Source: Phoronis pallida (Eukaryota; Phoronida; Phoronidae). Taken from it: DNA of 14,785 nt. Under the pieces are notes generated by a model. That model worked only from the letters and a program-made list of their open reading frames with translations, was not told the origin of the DNA and searched no databases. The position numbers and the translations under genes are program-made. The stretch covers positions 1 to 14,785 of the forward strand of contig JAOXYC010047787.1 in the NCBI GenBank assembly GCA_028565715.1. The letters run 5' to 3'. Of the stretch, positions 1 to 8,026 are shown one piece after another; the stretch's first letter is position 1; every line of letters starts with the position of its first letter.

Positions 1-81
1 GAGGTTGGGGTGTGGTTGGTGTGTGGTTTTTTTATGAATCAATCTTCTTGTTTATATAAGTAACGGGATCGTTGGTTTTGT

Positions 82-105
82 GGGGGGGGGGGGGGGGGGG
101 GGGGG
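82..105 (+). repeat. G24 homopolymer
   Basis: An uninterrupted run of 24 G follows a G/T-rich stretch. A run this long can form G-quadruplex structures and is prone to replication slippage and sequencing error, so its true length is uncertain. The preceding 80 bases are also strongly G/T biased on this strand. Confidence 0.9.
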
Positions 106-184
106 AATTTAATGTTTGGGGCAAACGTCAGTTTACGCCGAGTGGAGCGATGCAAACAAATTTTTTAAACGAAGAAAACTTAAT

Positions 185-271
185 ATTTCTATCAAAAAGG
201 CACTTGCAACCGGTATTTCCGTCAAAAAAAGGCGCTTGCGACCAAGGTTTTTCCATCAAAAAAGGCACTTG
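185..271 (+). repeat. Degenerate tandem repeat, about 33-bp unit, three copies
   Basis: Three consecutive units share the pattern ATTTCYRTCAAAAA-GGCRCTTG: 185-214, 215-248 and a shorter last copy at 249-271. Copies differ by substitutions and by the length of the internal A run (5 to 7). Frames reading through them give lysine-rich peptides repeated in register with the DNA repeat, so they are not evidence of a gene. This is probably a short minisatellite. Confidence 0.75.
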
Positions 272-581
272 AAAGAAGAGATTGTACCTTGTGGCAATCT
301 CGAGACTGGAAAATTAAGTCAGAACTTATGTCAAAATGTTACAGCTTTTCTAGTAGAGCCGGAGTCCCCTTTTGATAATATTGACGCCTTTTCTTGAACC
401 ACAGATCTTTATGACAAAGACTCTGTCAAGCCATTTTCTGATACATGTTTCTTTGACTAAAACATAACCTGACGAAATTCCCACTGCGATTATTCGTCAT
501 GTTGCGTGCCAGTGTTTGTCGACATCATGGACTGCAGCTCATTGTATAAATGTATGAAATGTTTAAAAGACAGAAAAATTC
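272..581. other. No recognisable gene
   Basis: Unique-looking, moderately AT-rich sequence between the minisatellite and the tRNA-like repeats. I see no convincing coding frame, splice pair or transposon end. Confidence 0.5.
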
Positions 582-669
582 AGAACCCGACCTGGAATCG
601 AACCCGGGTCTCCTATTTACATGAAAGTTTAGAACCCGACCGGTAACCGAACCCGGGTCTCCTAATTAC
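582..669 (-). repeat. Doubled tRNA-like 3' half (SINE remnant)
   Basis: Two near-identical units (582-620 and 631-669, period 49 bp) each read on the minus strand as the T arm of a tRNA: CCGGGTTCGATTCC in the first and CCGGGTTCGGTTACC in the second, both with a B-box-like GGTTCGR core. The T-stem is mostly preserved in each, but no D arm or anticodon arm lies at the right distance, so these are not functional tRNA genes. The likely origin is the 3' half of a tRNA-derived SINE or tRNA fragment that was tandemly duplicated. AGAACCCGACC is shared at the outer edge. Confidence 0.6.
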
Positions 670-861
670 TTTTCAAGAGTTATCACTTTCTGCCAGTAAA
701 AAAATAATGTGGTCCCTTGTTAAACGACGTTTTGTTTCCATTGACTCAATAACGGAAGTTATACTAGGGACATTCTCAGTCGTCGTACCAAATGTAATCT
801 GACCTAAAATTCTTTTTTAGTGAACCGTTTTACTTTGGCACCCAAAACCTGAACTGCATGA

Positions 862-1215
862 TGGCGGGGGGGAGACAAGTACAGGCGACAACGGTCGGAA
901 CACCCAAGGCGCCTCGAGGTAGCGTGGGCGCACCGGATCATCAAATACCGCGGATACACCTTCGAAATCTTAGCGGAAGGATGGGTGAGGTATTACGAGA
1001 CAGGATCTAGAAATGAATGCGATTTACAGTTTGAAGGTAATCCTGCGGGTTGGAGTTCAGTCAGCTTAGATTGCGTAAAAAGATGTACGGACAGTTATGA
1101 AAATCACTTTGGGAGATATCGGTTTCTTTTTAACAACTGTCACAAATTCGCAAATCGAATCGCCGCCATTTTGAATGAAAATGATGGGTGTCCATCTTGG
1201 TGTCACGTTTTGTAA
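862..1215 (+). CDS. PPPDE/LRAT-like permuted papain-fold protein, 5' end uncertain
   Basis: The frame from 862 to the TAA at 1213-1215 is open for 117 codons (a TGA at 859 closes it upstream). Two blocks resemble the permuted papain-like fold of PPPDE/DeSI and LRAT-type proteins, where the His precedes the Cys. The first is AWAHRIIKYRGYTFE, with His codon 24 (931-933) before a beta-hairpin-like stretch. The second is RYRFLFNNCHKFANRI, with Cys codon 93 (1138-1140) in an NNC motif, then GCPSW near the C-terminus, as in the PPPDE pattern NNCNHF...P. If active, family knowledge predicts a Cys-His thiol hydrolase or isopeptidase-like enzyme; substrate and location are unknown. The only nearby ATGs (858 and 861) are one base out of frame, separated by a G7 run at 865-871; a GTG at 985 would lose the His. 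Either the G run has an indel (slippage, sequencing error or pseudogene) or an upstream exon supplies the start. An AATAAA follows at 1495. Confidence 0.6.
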   Translation, partial: WRGGDKYRRQRSEHPRRLEVAWAHRIIKYRGYTFEILAEGWVRYYETGSRNECDLQFEGNPAGWSSVSLDCVKRCTDSYENHFGRYRFLFNNCHKFANRIAAILNENDGCPSWCHVL

Positions 1216-1381
1216 TGATGTCGAAATAGGGGAAAGTTGTGAGCGTAGGAGTAACCGTAATTACTAACTAGCCATTAGTCTAATAATGAGAGAAACAACT
1301 CTAAAGGAAATGGAAAGATTAATTTTCACCAAATTATCAACAAATTATTTCACAAGTGCTGCACAACCCATTCACGTAATG

Positions 1382-1400
1382 ACTGTACTTCCTGTACAGT
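1382..1400 (+). other. Short hairpin in the presumed 3' UTR
   Basis: ACTGTAC and GTACAGT form a perfect 7-bp stem around a 5-base loop, between the stop codon at 1215 and the polyadenylation signal at 1495. It may be an RNA structure in the 3' UTR of the upstream gene or may be chance. Confidence 0.4.
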
Positions 1401-1494
1401 TAATGATCGCTTTCAATTAATGTAATGACTTTGTTTATGTCTTCAAGAAAATGTTAGCATCACTATATGTTTTTGCATACACTATGTTCACCAA

Positions 1495-1500
1495 AATAAA
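1495..1500 (+). terminator. Polyadenylation signal of the PPPDE-like gene
   Basis: A canonical AATAAA lies 280 bases after the stop codon and is followed by a T/G-rich stretch (about 1517-1540) suited to a downstream cleavage element. It supports a transcribed single-exon or last-exon gene ending near 1515-1525. Confidence 0.55.
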
Positions 1501-1540
1501 GTTTATAAAGCCATGCGTATAGATGTGTCTCTTCTTTGAT

Positions 1541-2981
1541 CTGTCTCTTAATTTAACTGGATTCATTAATCAGGAATTATAAACTGGTGTCAGCTGCATA
1601 TTTCTGAAATGGAAATAAAAAAGATTTTTATTTATGTTTGTTTTAACTACACAGAACTTTTCAAACATGGTTTGCAAGCGCAGCAAGCAACCATGGTGAA
1701 ATGATCGACGAATGAGTGGTGATTTTATCGGCATGAAGGACACTTAAAGTTTTTTAAAACAATCTGGGGTTTACAAAAGACAATGTAATTTTGGAAATTC
1801 CACCACTGACACATTCATGAAACAAAAAAAGAGAAAGCTTTCGTTAAACCATAGATAAATAGAAGAACAGATCCACAACTTGACTTCGTGAAGCAAGACA
1901 AACGAGATGGTACTGGTTCATATCCGGTTTTGCGTATTCCACACCCGTCTCAGACCGGGAGTGAATTGGTACCTTCTCAAAACCATGTTTGGAACCGAAG
2001 CAAACAGACTTTCCTACTTTGCAAGACAAACCATTTCGCCAAGCATAAGTTGGGGATCTTTTCTACTAATAATCTACGGTTAAACACATTCTAGAATTTC
2101 CATAAATCACTGTTTGATTTTTCTACACCTCAAAGACTAGATACAAAAGTTGGTAATTGGACAATCTGCGTATTCTTCTATAAATAATGACGTGAAACGA
2201 TAATTATGGGAAAGATACCTAAATAATTGGATCGAGAATGGTCGATTAAGATATCGGAAGCAACAACGCCATCCGCCTATTTGGTACCAATATGTACTGA
2301 CGTCAATTTCACGTCAAATAAAGCAAATTTATGTTCCGGTAGGAATTTAAAGAGTTGCACTGAGAGGGTAATTTCGAATATCCGCAACAAAATTTTAACC
2401 ACATCATTTGCTCTTGTAAGATTCATTTTGTTGAAATACTAATCTTACCTTGAATAAACGATTTATTTCTTGTAAGATCTTCCCAACAATTTCATAAACA
2501 TATAATCCTCCAAGCTTAAATCAAAACAACAACACACGCATATAATTAAAGTAAGTATCCCATCATTTATCAATTTTATCCTAACGAAACAAAATCGTCA
2601 CTATCGTTAATTACACATTGTTTATTTAAAATAAAATCATGCAAATGTAGTCGTCTCATCTTGTTGAACATTCGACATCTTGTAGAAAACCCGGCACCAA
2701 TATCATGTGATATCGTAATGTTTCTCAAATTAAAGGTAATTCATTGTGGTCAATCAACATGGAAGTTTACCCTAATTTGTAAATGGAACATTTATAAAAA
2801 CAGAGAAACAATATAAATATAAAAAAACAGACAACAGAGGTGCCTCAATAAAATACAAATAAACAAGACAGCTGGTTATGTTAATAAGGAAAAAGATAAG
2901 TTAAAAGGTCTGAATTCCTGTCAGAAGGAGCCATTATGTACACAATCTACACGACTCAGTGCATTTTTAATGTTTTGCATT
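1541..2981. other. Intergenic, no recognisable gene
   Basis: AT-rich sequence with only short frames (60-70 codons) that show no domain, signal peptide or splice context. A self-complementary A/T stem lies at about 1613-1632. GTTTGTCTTGC reads twice on the minus strand within about 150 bases (near 1890-1905 and 2016-2035), suggesting an eroded repeat. A GC-richer patch at about 1910-1990 is open on both strands but unrecognised. Confidence 0.45.
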
Positions 2982-3204
2982 TTACCTCTTAAAGTTTTTT
3001 GAGAAAGCGGCTCTCTTTTCTTTGTTGTCAGTGTCCCTCAACATCTCCCATCCGGAGAGATAGCTGTCCGGACAACTGCGTGGGCAGTAGGTGGAGACTC
3101 TAAAAGAGTTACAACAATCATAACAGTGTGTTGACGACAAACCTGTGCAGTAGTAGTGGCATGCGCCGAAGTGCAAAATATACACATGCGCATTAGTAGC
3201 GTTG
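2982..3204 (-). CDS. Candidate cysteine-rich 3' exon of a secreted peptide
   Basis: A minus-strand frame ending in TAA at 2982 encodes seven cysteines spaced C-x3-C-x7-C-x2-CC-x8-C-x3-C, then a charged tail with two dibasic KR sites, the last directly before the stop. Such composition suits a processed secreted peptide. A possible splice acceptor (CCGCAAAG, AG at 3206-3205) puts the exon start at 3204 in a phase matching the donor of the signal-peptide exon at 3774-3931. The pyrimidine tract is poor, however, and stronger-looking acceptors nearby give other phases. The 5' end overlaps an inverted repeat (3201-3279). A frame of this length is also possible by chance. I recognise no specific family. 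Confidence 0.25.
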
Positions 3205-3279
3205 CTTTGCGGTTGCTGCTGCATAACAGACGTAAACGTTGACGTAGACTGTTATACTGCAGCAAACGTTAAGCAACAC
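3201..3279. repeat. Imperfect inverted repeat
   Basis: About 29-base arms (3201-3229 and 3251-3279) pair with roughly six mismatches, including ATAACAG/CTGTTAT and GTTGCTT/AAGCAAC at the two ends of the arms. The similarity continues weakly outward for perhaps 20 bases. It may be the core of an eroded foldback element, which would weaken the coding interpretation of the adjoining minus-strand frame. Confidence 0.5.
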
Positions 3280-3773
3280 ATTTTCATTACAAGTGTGCAT
3301 TTGTAGGTACCTCTGGCGGTAACCGTTGTTATTGGGACGCCCGCCTGCTGAAAAGCCGCTGAATTGTGACCTCTTAAGTTGGGGAGCATTGTAAAATGTC
3401 CGATCTGTACACTCACGAGGACAAAAACTGCGACTGAAAATTTTTGAATTAATGATTAATGTGAACTCAGTGAATTATAAAGGTACATGTATATAGATTT
3501 TTCCATACCCTCCTTCGAGCTCTATTTTATTTGAATGTGCCAGAGACTGAATACTTTTTGGATTGTATTGTTTTCCCGACTTCTTCAAATCCACCATGAC
3601 TAGAAGTAACAATGTTTTTCTATTTCATTGAATGATTTGCATAACTTGAGGTTAAAATACGATTATTTCGCCGTGTAGCCATCGTTTCACCGTCGTTGCC
3701 ATTATGTCACCGCGACTCAATGTCTACCAAAATGACACAAACTTTGAATTTCTCTCAAATGAATTTAACTCAC
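3280..3773 (-). other. Presumed intron of the secreted-peptide gene
   Basis: No other open frame of note is visible here. On the minus strand it starts with a strong GTGAGT donor (3773-3768) at the end of the signal-peptide exon. The matching acceptor could lie at about 3205, at TTTGCTGCAG near 3260, or outside this interval. There is no clear transposon. Confidence 0.35.
3768..3773 (-). other. Splice donor GTGAGT
   Basis: On the minus strand the six bases are GTGAGT, matching the metazoan U1-binding consensus, preceded by CAA. They sit exactly where the secreted-peptide frame would otherwise terminate, which favours a spliced gene over a 53-residue protein. Confidence 0.55.
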
Positions 3774-3931
3774 TTGCACAAGGTCTTGCAGTATTCTAAT
3801 ATTTTTGCCATTTGGTCCTGGTCATCCAAAGATGATTCGTCGTTGATGATATCCATATTGTCTGGCGTCGGCGCGGCAATGGCGACAGATAACGCCGTTG
3901 CGCATAACAGGATAATAAGTAAGTTATCCAT
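3774..3931 (-). CDS. First coding exon of a small secreted peptide
   Basis: From the ATG at 3931, the minus strand encodes a textbook signal peptide: MDNLLIILLCATALSVAIA, with likely cleavage after Ala19 or Ala20. An acidic propeptide-like stretch (APTPDN...DESSLDDQDQ) follows, then a short helix-like segment ending in a C-x3-C pair. The frame hits TGA at 3772-3770, but this lies inside CAA|GTGAGT, a strong splice donor, so the exon probably ends at 3774 after two bases of a codon. Upstream, ATCATTTCAG just before the ATG (AG at about 3949-3948) could be an acceptor for a 5' UTR intron. The in-frame ATG at 4030 would bury the signal sequence and is less likely. A hormone, neuropeptide, antimicrobial or other secreted cysteine-containing peptide is plausible, but I do not recognise the family. 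Confidence 0.55.
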
Positions 3932-4166
3932 AGCAGTAGATGGTTTCTGAAATGATGGTTTCGTATAAATGATATTGCATAACAAATCAATTTTTTGACA
4001 AATGGTCGTTTCGAAGTCATGGTATTTCATAAAAATTCAACATTTTTGCCTTTTCTGATTCTTAGTTCTGTCACTTCACCGTTGAAGGTAGGGATTGGCC
4101 ACAAGGAAACTGGATAAAATGTCGGTCGCACTCAGGTTAAATACCTATTAACAAATGCTACCCATT

Positions 4167-4519
4167 TTAACCCTGCAAGGCCCGGCGTTCCATATACGGA
4201 ACGTTACAAGCAGCCTAAGAACATGTACCGCGCACCCCCTCAAGATGGCGGCCCATGACGTCCGCGCGGGCGCGCCCTGAATTTACACGGACTGGCCCAG
4301 CTGGTTATCCCATTGTCCACCAATGGCGGTATGCTAATGAGCTCATTAGTATGCGCAACGGAAAGCAGGTTGGATAAAAGACACCGTCGATTCATTGGCT
4401 CTCCGAAAATGCGCACCTTCCATAGGCCCGCACCGAAGGCACGTCATGGGTGGCACCAACGGCAACGGGCCTGCCCTCGTGTCATTCCTACTGCAGAGTG
4501 CTGGGCCTCAGAGTGTTAA
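4167..4519. mobile_element. piggyBac-like foldback MITE with TTAA duplications
   Basis: TTAA occurs at both edges (4167-4170 and 4516-4519). Directly inside are related inverted ends: CCCTGCAAGGCCCGGC on the left and, read inward from the right, CACTCTGAGGCCCAGC (10 of 16 match, with AGGCCC in both). TTAA targets and CCYT-type termini are the signature of piggyBac elements. The 345-bp interior has no transposase. It is itself partly palindromic: CCCATGACGT at 4252-4261 recurs inverted at 4441-4450, and a perfect 16-bp palindrome, CTAATGAGCTCATTAG (4334-4349), sits almost exactly at the centre. A further stem lies at 4186-4203 (CGTTCC/GGAACG). The element is far richer in GC and CpG than its surroundings. 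Confidence 0.65.
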
Positions 4520-4637
4520 TATCGTCAGCAATAGAATAGTCAAAACAGGCAAAACCAAAACCGAAGTCGATTGAAACCCGACTCAACTGAGCTGCACCTC
4601 TGTACCTAGCTCGTGACAGTAACCTGATAACAACAAT

Positions 4638-4656
4638 ATGATGATGATGATGATGA
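4638..4656 (+). repeat. (ATG)6 microsatellite
   Basis: Six ATG trinucleotides. Read on the opposite strand they give a poly-His run in a short spurious frame. Confidence 0.85.
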
Positions 4657-4911
4657 CTTTTTATTTTTGTGGCGGCAATGTTCCGAAACACGAACTACAC
4701 GTATCTTGATGAATGAAAACAGTTTGTTATCGACTATAACAAATTAGTGATAAAGTCACTGACAACGACAAATTCATATGAGAAAGAAGCAGCTGGTTAC
4801 ATATCAATCATAACCACATGTATACGTACTGTTTTTTTTCTACTGTTTTAACCTCATTTTATGACGAAATATAACTTTGTGTTTAAATTACTGAGATGAT
4901 AGCTGGATATA

Positions 4912-4940
4912 AAGATATATAAAGATAAGATAAGATAAAG
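4912..4940 (-). repeat. (GATAA)n microsatellite, possible retroposon tail
   Basis: AAGATAAGATAAGATAAAG is preceded by the looser AAAGATATAT unit. On the minus strand an AATAAA (4946-4941) lies directly next to it, giving AATAAACTTTATCTTATC. That arrangement is common at the 3' ends of non-LTR retroposons, so a truncated minus-strand insertion is likely; the body (right of 4940) is not recognisable. Confidence 0.55.
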
Positions 4941-4946
4941 TTTATT

Positions 4947-6149
4947 AAATTACAAAAGTTGACGTTTAACATAGTATTATTGAATTAAAAAGACAAAAAT
5001 TTAAATAATTGAATATAAAAAAATTTAAGTCTGTCGACATCAATAAATTAAGGAATTGAATTCTCCAAAAACAGACCCTATTTCACTTTTTCAAAAAAAT
5101 AATATCATCAATCATATTAACAGATGTTCAGAATGAAATTCTAATTGATTTCGTAAGCCCGAATACCAAAAATAAGAGTTTCGTCCACGTGCAAATTGCC
5201 GTGTTGTTGCTAGGTAACAAAAACTTTCAAAGCCTAGAACGTACATCGTGCCATGTTCATTCTGCCTACTACATTTGCATTTTCGAAATAGTACAACAAG
5301 AGTAATTACTGACATGTCGAAGACATCTCACTTAGTCTTCATTAGCTACATGTACCATTAATGAATCTGTGAGCTTATGACAAGAAAATAAATTACAAGC
5401 TTCAAGTTCTACAACACCTGATGACACAATTATAAATGAATTCCAAATCTGTCTAAATGAGAAATGGGAGACACAGTTGAGAAGAACATAACTTAGCTTT
5501 GTAACAAACCTACAATGATGCGTATGTTTCAACTGAAGAATAATATAAAATGTCCTAAACTAATCTGAAGAATGCTGTGATCTCTGAGATGCAACTTCTG
5601 AAGAAATAAAATAGTGAGCGAAGAGAAATAACAGCAAAATTATATGCATAGTGATGTTTCGAATACAAAGGAATTCTTTTTCAAGTGAGTAATGTTCAAC
5701 AAAGGACACGTACACAAAATGTCTAGTTGATTTGCGTTTTGACGCCGAATTAGGACCAACATAGAGCCAATATCTTAAAGATCAAGATCATTTCCAAAGA
5801 ATGAGAAACAGTTTTGTTTTAAAGGTTTGCAACAATCAATTTCTTGAGTTTCACCACTTTTGAAGTCCAAAATGAAAAGCGATGAAATTCAAAAGAGTGC
5901 CACATCATATAAACTCTATTGACACGAGAATCATTTGGAATTGGTTGTAACAAGCCTTTCAACAAAAGTGTGTCTCATTTTTTTTTAGAAATTTTACTTT
6001 TTTCGAAAAATATTTGAAAAAATGTGAAAAGGTCAATCGGTGTAGAGCATAACCTTGAACTATAGAAGTTCGTGGACTATAAAATTTAATTCGTAGTTGA
6101 ATGTATCTAGCTGGTGTTGCGTATTAATGATAAAATAGCAATTTTGTCA
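4947..6149. other. Intergenic, no recognisable gene
   Basis: About 1.2 kb of AT-rich sequence. Short frames on both strands have no domain, signal or splice support. Part of the left end may belong to the retroposon whose tail is at 4912-4940. I see no terminal repeats or target duplications. Confidence 0.5.
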
Positions 6150-6469
6150 GTACCGGGGATTTCCGAAAGAGCGCCCTGGGCACTCTTTCGGAAAATAGCA
6201 CTTTTCGAGTTGAACTATTTTCCCGAAAGAGCGCCCATGAGCGCTCTTTCGGAACTTGAGTTGAAGTTGAATGTTACGGTCCTGTCATGACCTCAAATAG
6301 AAAAAAAAACGATTTTCAAAAAAACTGACCAGTATTTTAGCGTTTCGGAAGTTTTGATGCATGGGCGCTATTTCGGAAACGATCTCAAATTTTGGAAAAA
6401 GCGTTTGACCAAAGAAAGAGTGCCCATGGGCGCTCTTTCAGGGGGCGCTCTTTCGGAAATCCCCGGTAC
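6150..6469. mobile_element. MITE with perfect 26-bp TIRs and eight palindromic boxes
   Basis: The first 26 bases (6150-6175, GTACCGGGGATTTCCG...) and the last 26 (6444-6469) are perfect inverted complements. Inside, variants of CCGAAAGAGCGCCC and its complement GGGCGCTCTTTCGG occur eight times: near 6163, 6179, 6222, 6239, 6363, 6411, 6428 and 6444. Several adjoin as hairpins (6161-6193, 6223-6252, 6414-6439). No coding capacity. GTAC at each end is itself palindromic, so it may be part of the inverted repeat or a 4-bp target duplication; no longer duplication is evident. The transposase superfamily cannot be assigned. Confidence 0.8.
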
Positions 6470-7036
6470 ATTATAATTATCATCAACGCGAAACCTAGTC
6501 GAACATTAAAAAAAATATTGATTTATATAAAAATAAATTTAACAAAAAAACTAGCTTACCTTTCGCAAAAACGTATCGGTTGAGATCAAGACAATCTGAA
6601 CTAAGTTTCAAAGACTGACGGACGAATGATTCAAATGACTTTATATAGAAGTCAACCTCAATTAATGATTTCCATGGAAACGACTCTGTGTCAGATGACA
6701 GCCATAAACGCCTCTTTAGATCTATCGTTATTAACTCACGGGGTCTTATGATTTTTTTTTTGTGGTCAAATTAACCTCATTTCTTCAACATGTCGTCGTT
6801 CTCGCGGGGGGTATTGGAGGGTTCACTTTAATGTCAGTTGATTATTAAGTTTTTCAATCGGTCTCGGGCCTTTTTTAAATTATCGATTTTGCTTGAAAAT
6901 AATAATGTACGTTTTTCAGGCAAGTTAAGGCAGCCAGGCATTTGAATTCAAATGAAAAACACATTGAAAAGGAGAAAATGAATGTTCTGCGAAAGGATAT
7001 CATGGCGTGGGGTTTTTTCGGAAAAGTATATCGCTC
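6470..7036. other. Intergenic, no recognisable gene
   Basis: AT-rich spacer with a T10 run near 6750. No supported frame. The last 30 bases show weak inverted similarity to sequence just right of 7389, so the next foldback element may extend slightly into this interval. Confidence 0.45.
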
Positions 7037-7389
7037 TTAAAGATGCATATAAGCCGTATTCATGACCAAAAAAATCATGAAAATAAATTGCAATGAAACT
7101 TGCATTTTTAGAACTGCATGCACCATACTTGGAAATCCCATAATTTCTGGCTTCACAAATTGTTTTGAATGCGTTCCTCAATGACTTTTCTACCCTAAAA
7201 TAATTATGGTTGGGCCAACCATAGTTATTTAAGTTAAGAAAAGTCACTGTGGAACGCATTCAAGTTAATGTGTGAAGCCGGAAATTATTGGATATTCCAA
7301 GTATGGTGCATGCACTTCAAAATATGCAAGTTTCACTGCAAATTATTCTTATGACGTTTTGGTCATGAATACGGCTCATGCATCTTTAA
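7037..7389. mobile_element. 353-bp foldback MITE, TTAA at both ends
   Basis: The left arm (7037-7213) and right arm (7215-7389) are inverted copies meeting at GGTTGG-G-CCAACC. Matching blocks include TTAAAGATGCAT/ATGCATCTTTAA at the tips, GTATTCATGACC/GGTCATGAATAC, and CATACTTGGAA/TTCCAAGTATG. Similarity is high but interrupted by small changes. TTAA stands at both extremes (7037-7040, 7386-7389) and could be a piggyBac-type target duplication or part of the arms. A 103-codon minus-strand frame across it is a by-product of the repeat. There is no transposase. Confidence 0.85.
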
Positions 7390-8026
7390 TCAAATGTTCA
7401 AAAAACAGCATTTGATTCGAGAAGCAGTCGAACTCTCCATGTTGCTCTGGTGGAGATAAATATGGCGCGAAAACTATCTAATTATGCTACGCCTAATTAT
7501 CGCATTTCCAGTTTCGTTACGATTTTTTCTGTCGTTTCAAATTGATTTAAAACAATTCCAGTATAAGACATAATTGTATCATAAAATCTTCCACAACCCC
7601 AAGTACTAAGGGCTTCGATTAATCGGTAACTGAACCGCTACGAGCTCAAATTAATTATAAAAGTGATTTGGAAATGTAGATTGTTGTCATGTTAATGAAA
7701 TGTTTATGCACATTAGGGACGAAGTTATGATGTTCTTAATACAGTCAATGCATAGAAACACGAGTAAACACAAAAGCTAGTAAATTGAAGGCTCAGAATA
7801 ATCAATGAAGTGCATTTCTTATACATCAAAATGTAAATTTAAAATCTATAAACGTTAAAATTTATAAATCGTAGTGTATAATAGGCAAAACCTTTTGGTT
7901 TGATAACTTTTTAATTAAGTTGATATTTTCTGTTTGATGTTTTATTATGTCACCATAGTAGCAAAATGCTCTTACCAGAAGTTTCGACTTGCAACAATTG
8001 CCTTCTTAAAGATGCCAATTATATGC
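7390..8026. other. Spacer between two copies of the foldback family
   Basis: AT-rich, no gene. CTTAAAGATG near 8005-8014 repeats the tip of the following half element, so a short duplicated end may be present there. Confidence 0.45.

Noticed and set aside
116-397. 93-codon lysine/arginine-rich plus-strand frame
   Set aside because: Its repeated peptide blocks follow the 33-bp tandem repeat, and no start context or domain supports it.
1658-1697. CATGGTTTGC...GCAACCATG short inverted pair
   Set aside because: Only about 9 bp with an indel and no wider symmetry; short pairs like this are expected by chance.
1888-2094. Overlapping frames on both strands near 1844-2094
   Set aside because: The patch is somewhat GC-richer and open on both strands, but neither peptide resembles a known protein; an eroded repeat is more likely.
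3696-3950. 84-codon plus-strand frame
   Set aside because: It is the antisense shadow of the signal-peptide exon on the minus strand, which has much better features.
4488-4691. Minus-strand frame with a poly-His stretch
   Set aside because: The His run is the translation of the (ATG)6 microsatellite.
6150-6469. CRISPR-like array of short palindromic repeats
   Set aside because: The boxes alternate in orientation, spacers are irregular, the perfect terminal repeats fit a MITE, and the surroundings are eukaryotic.
6948-7259. 103-codon minus-strand open frame
   Set aside because: It lies mostly inside the left arm and centre of a foldback element and has no domain; the frame is a by-product of the repeat.
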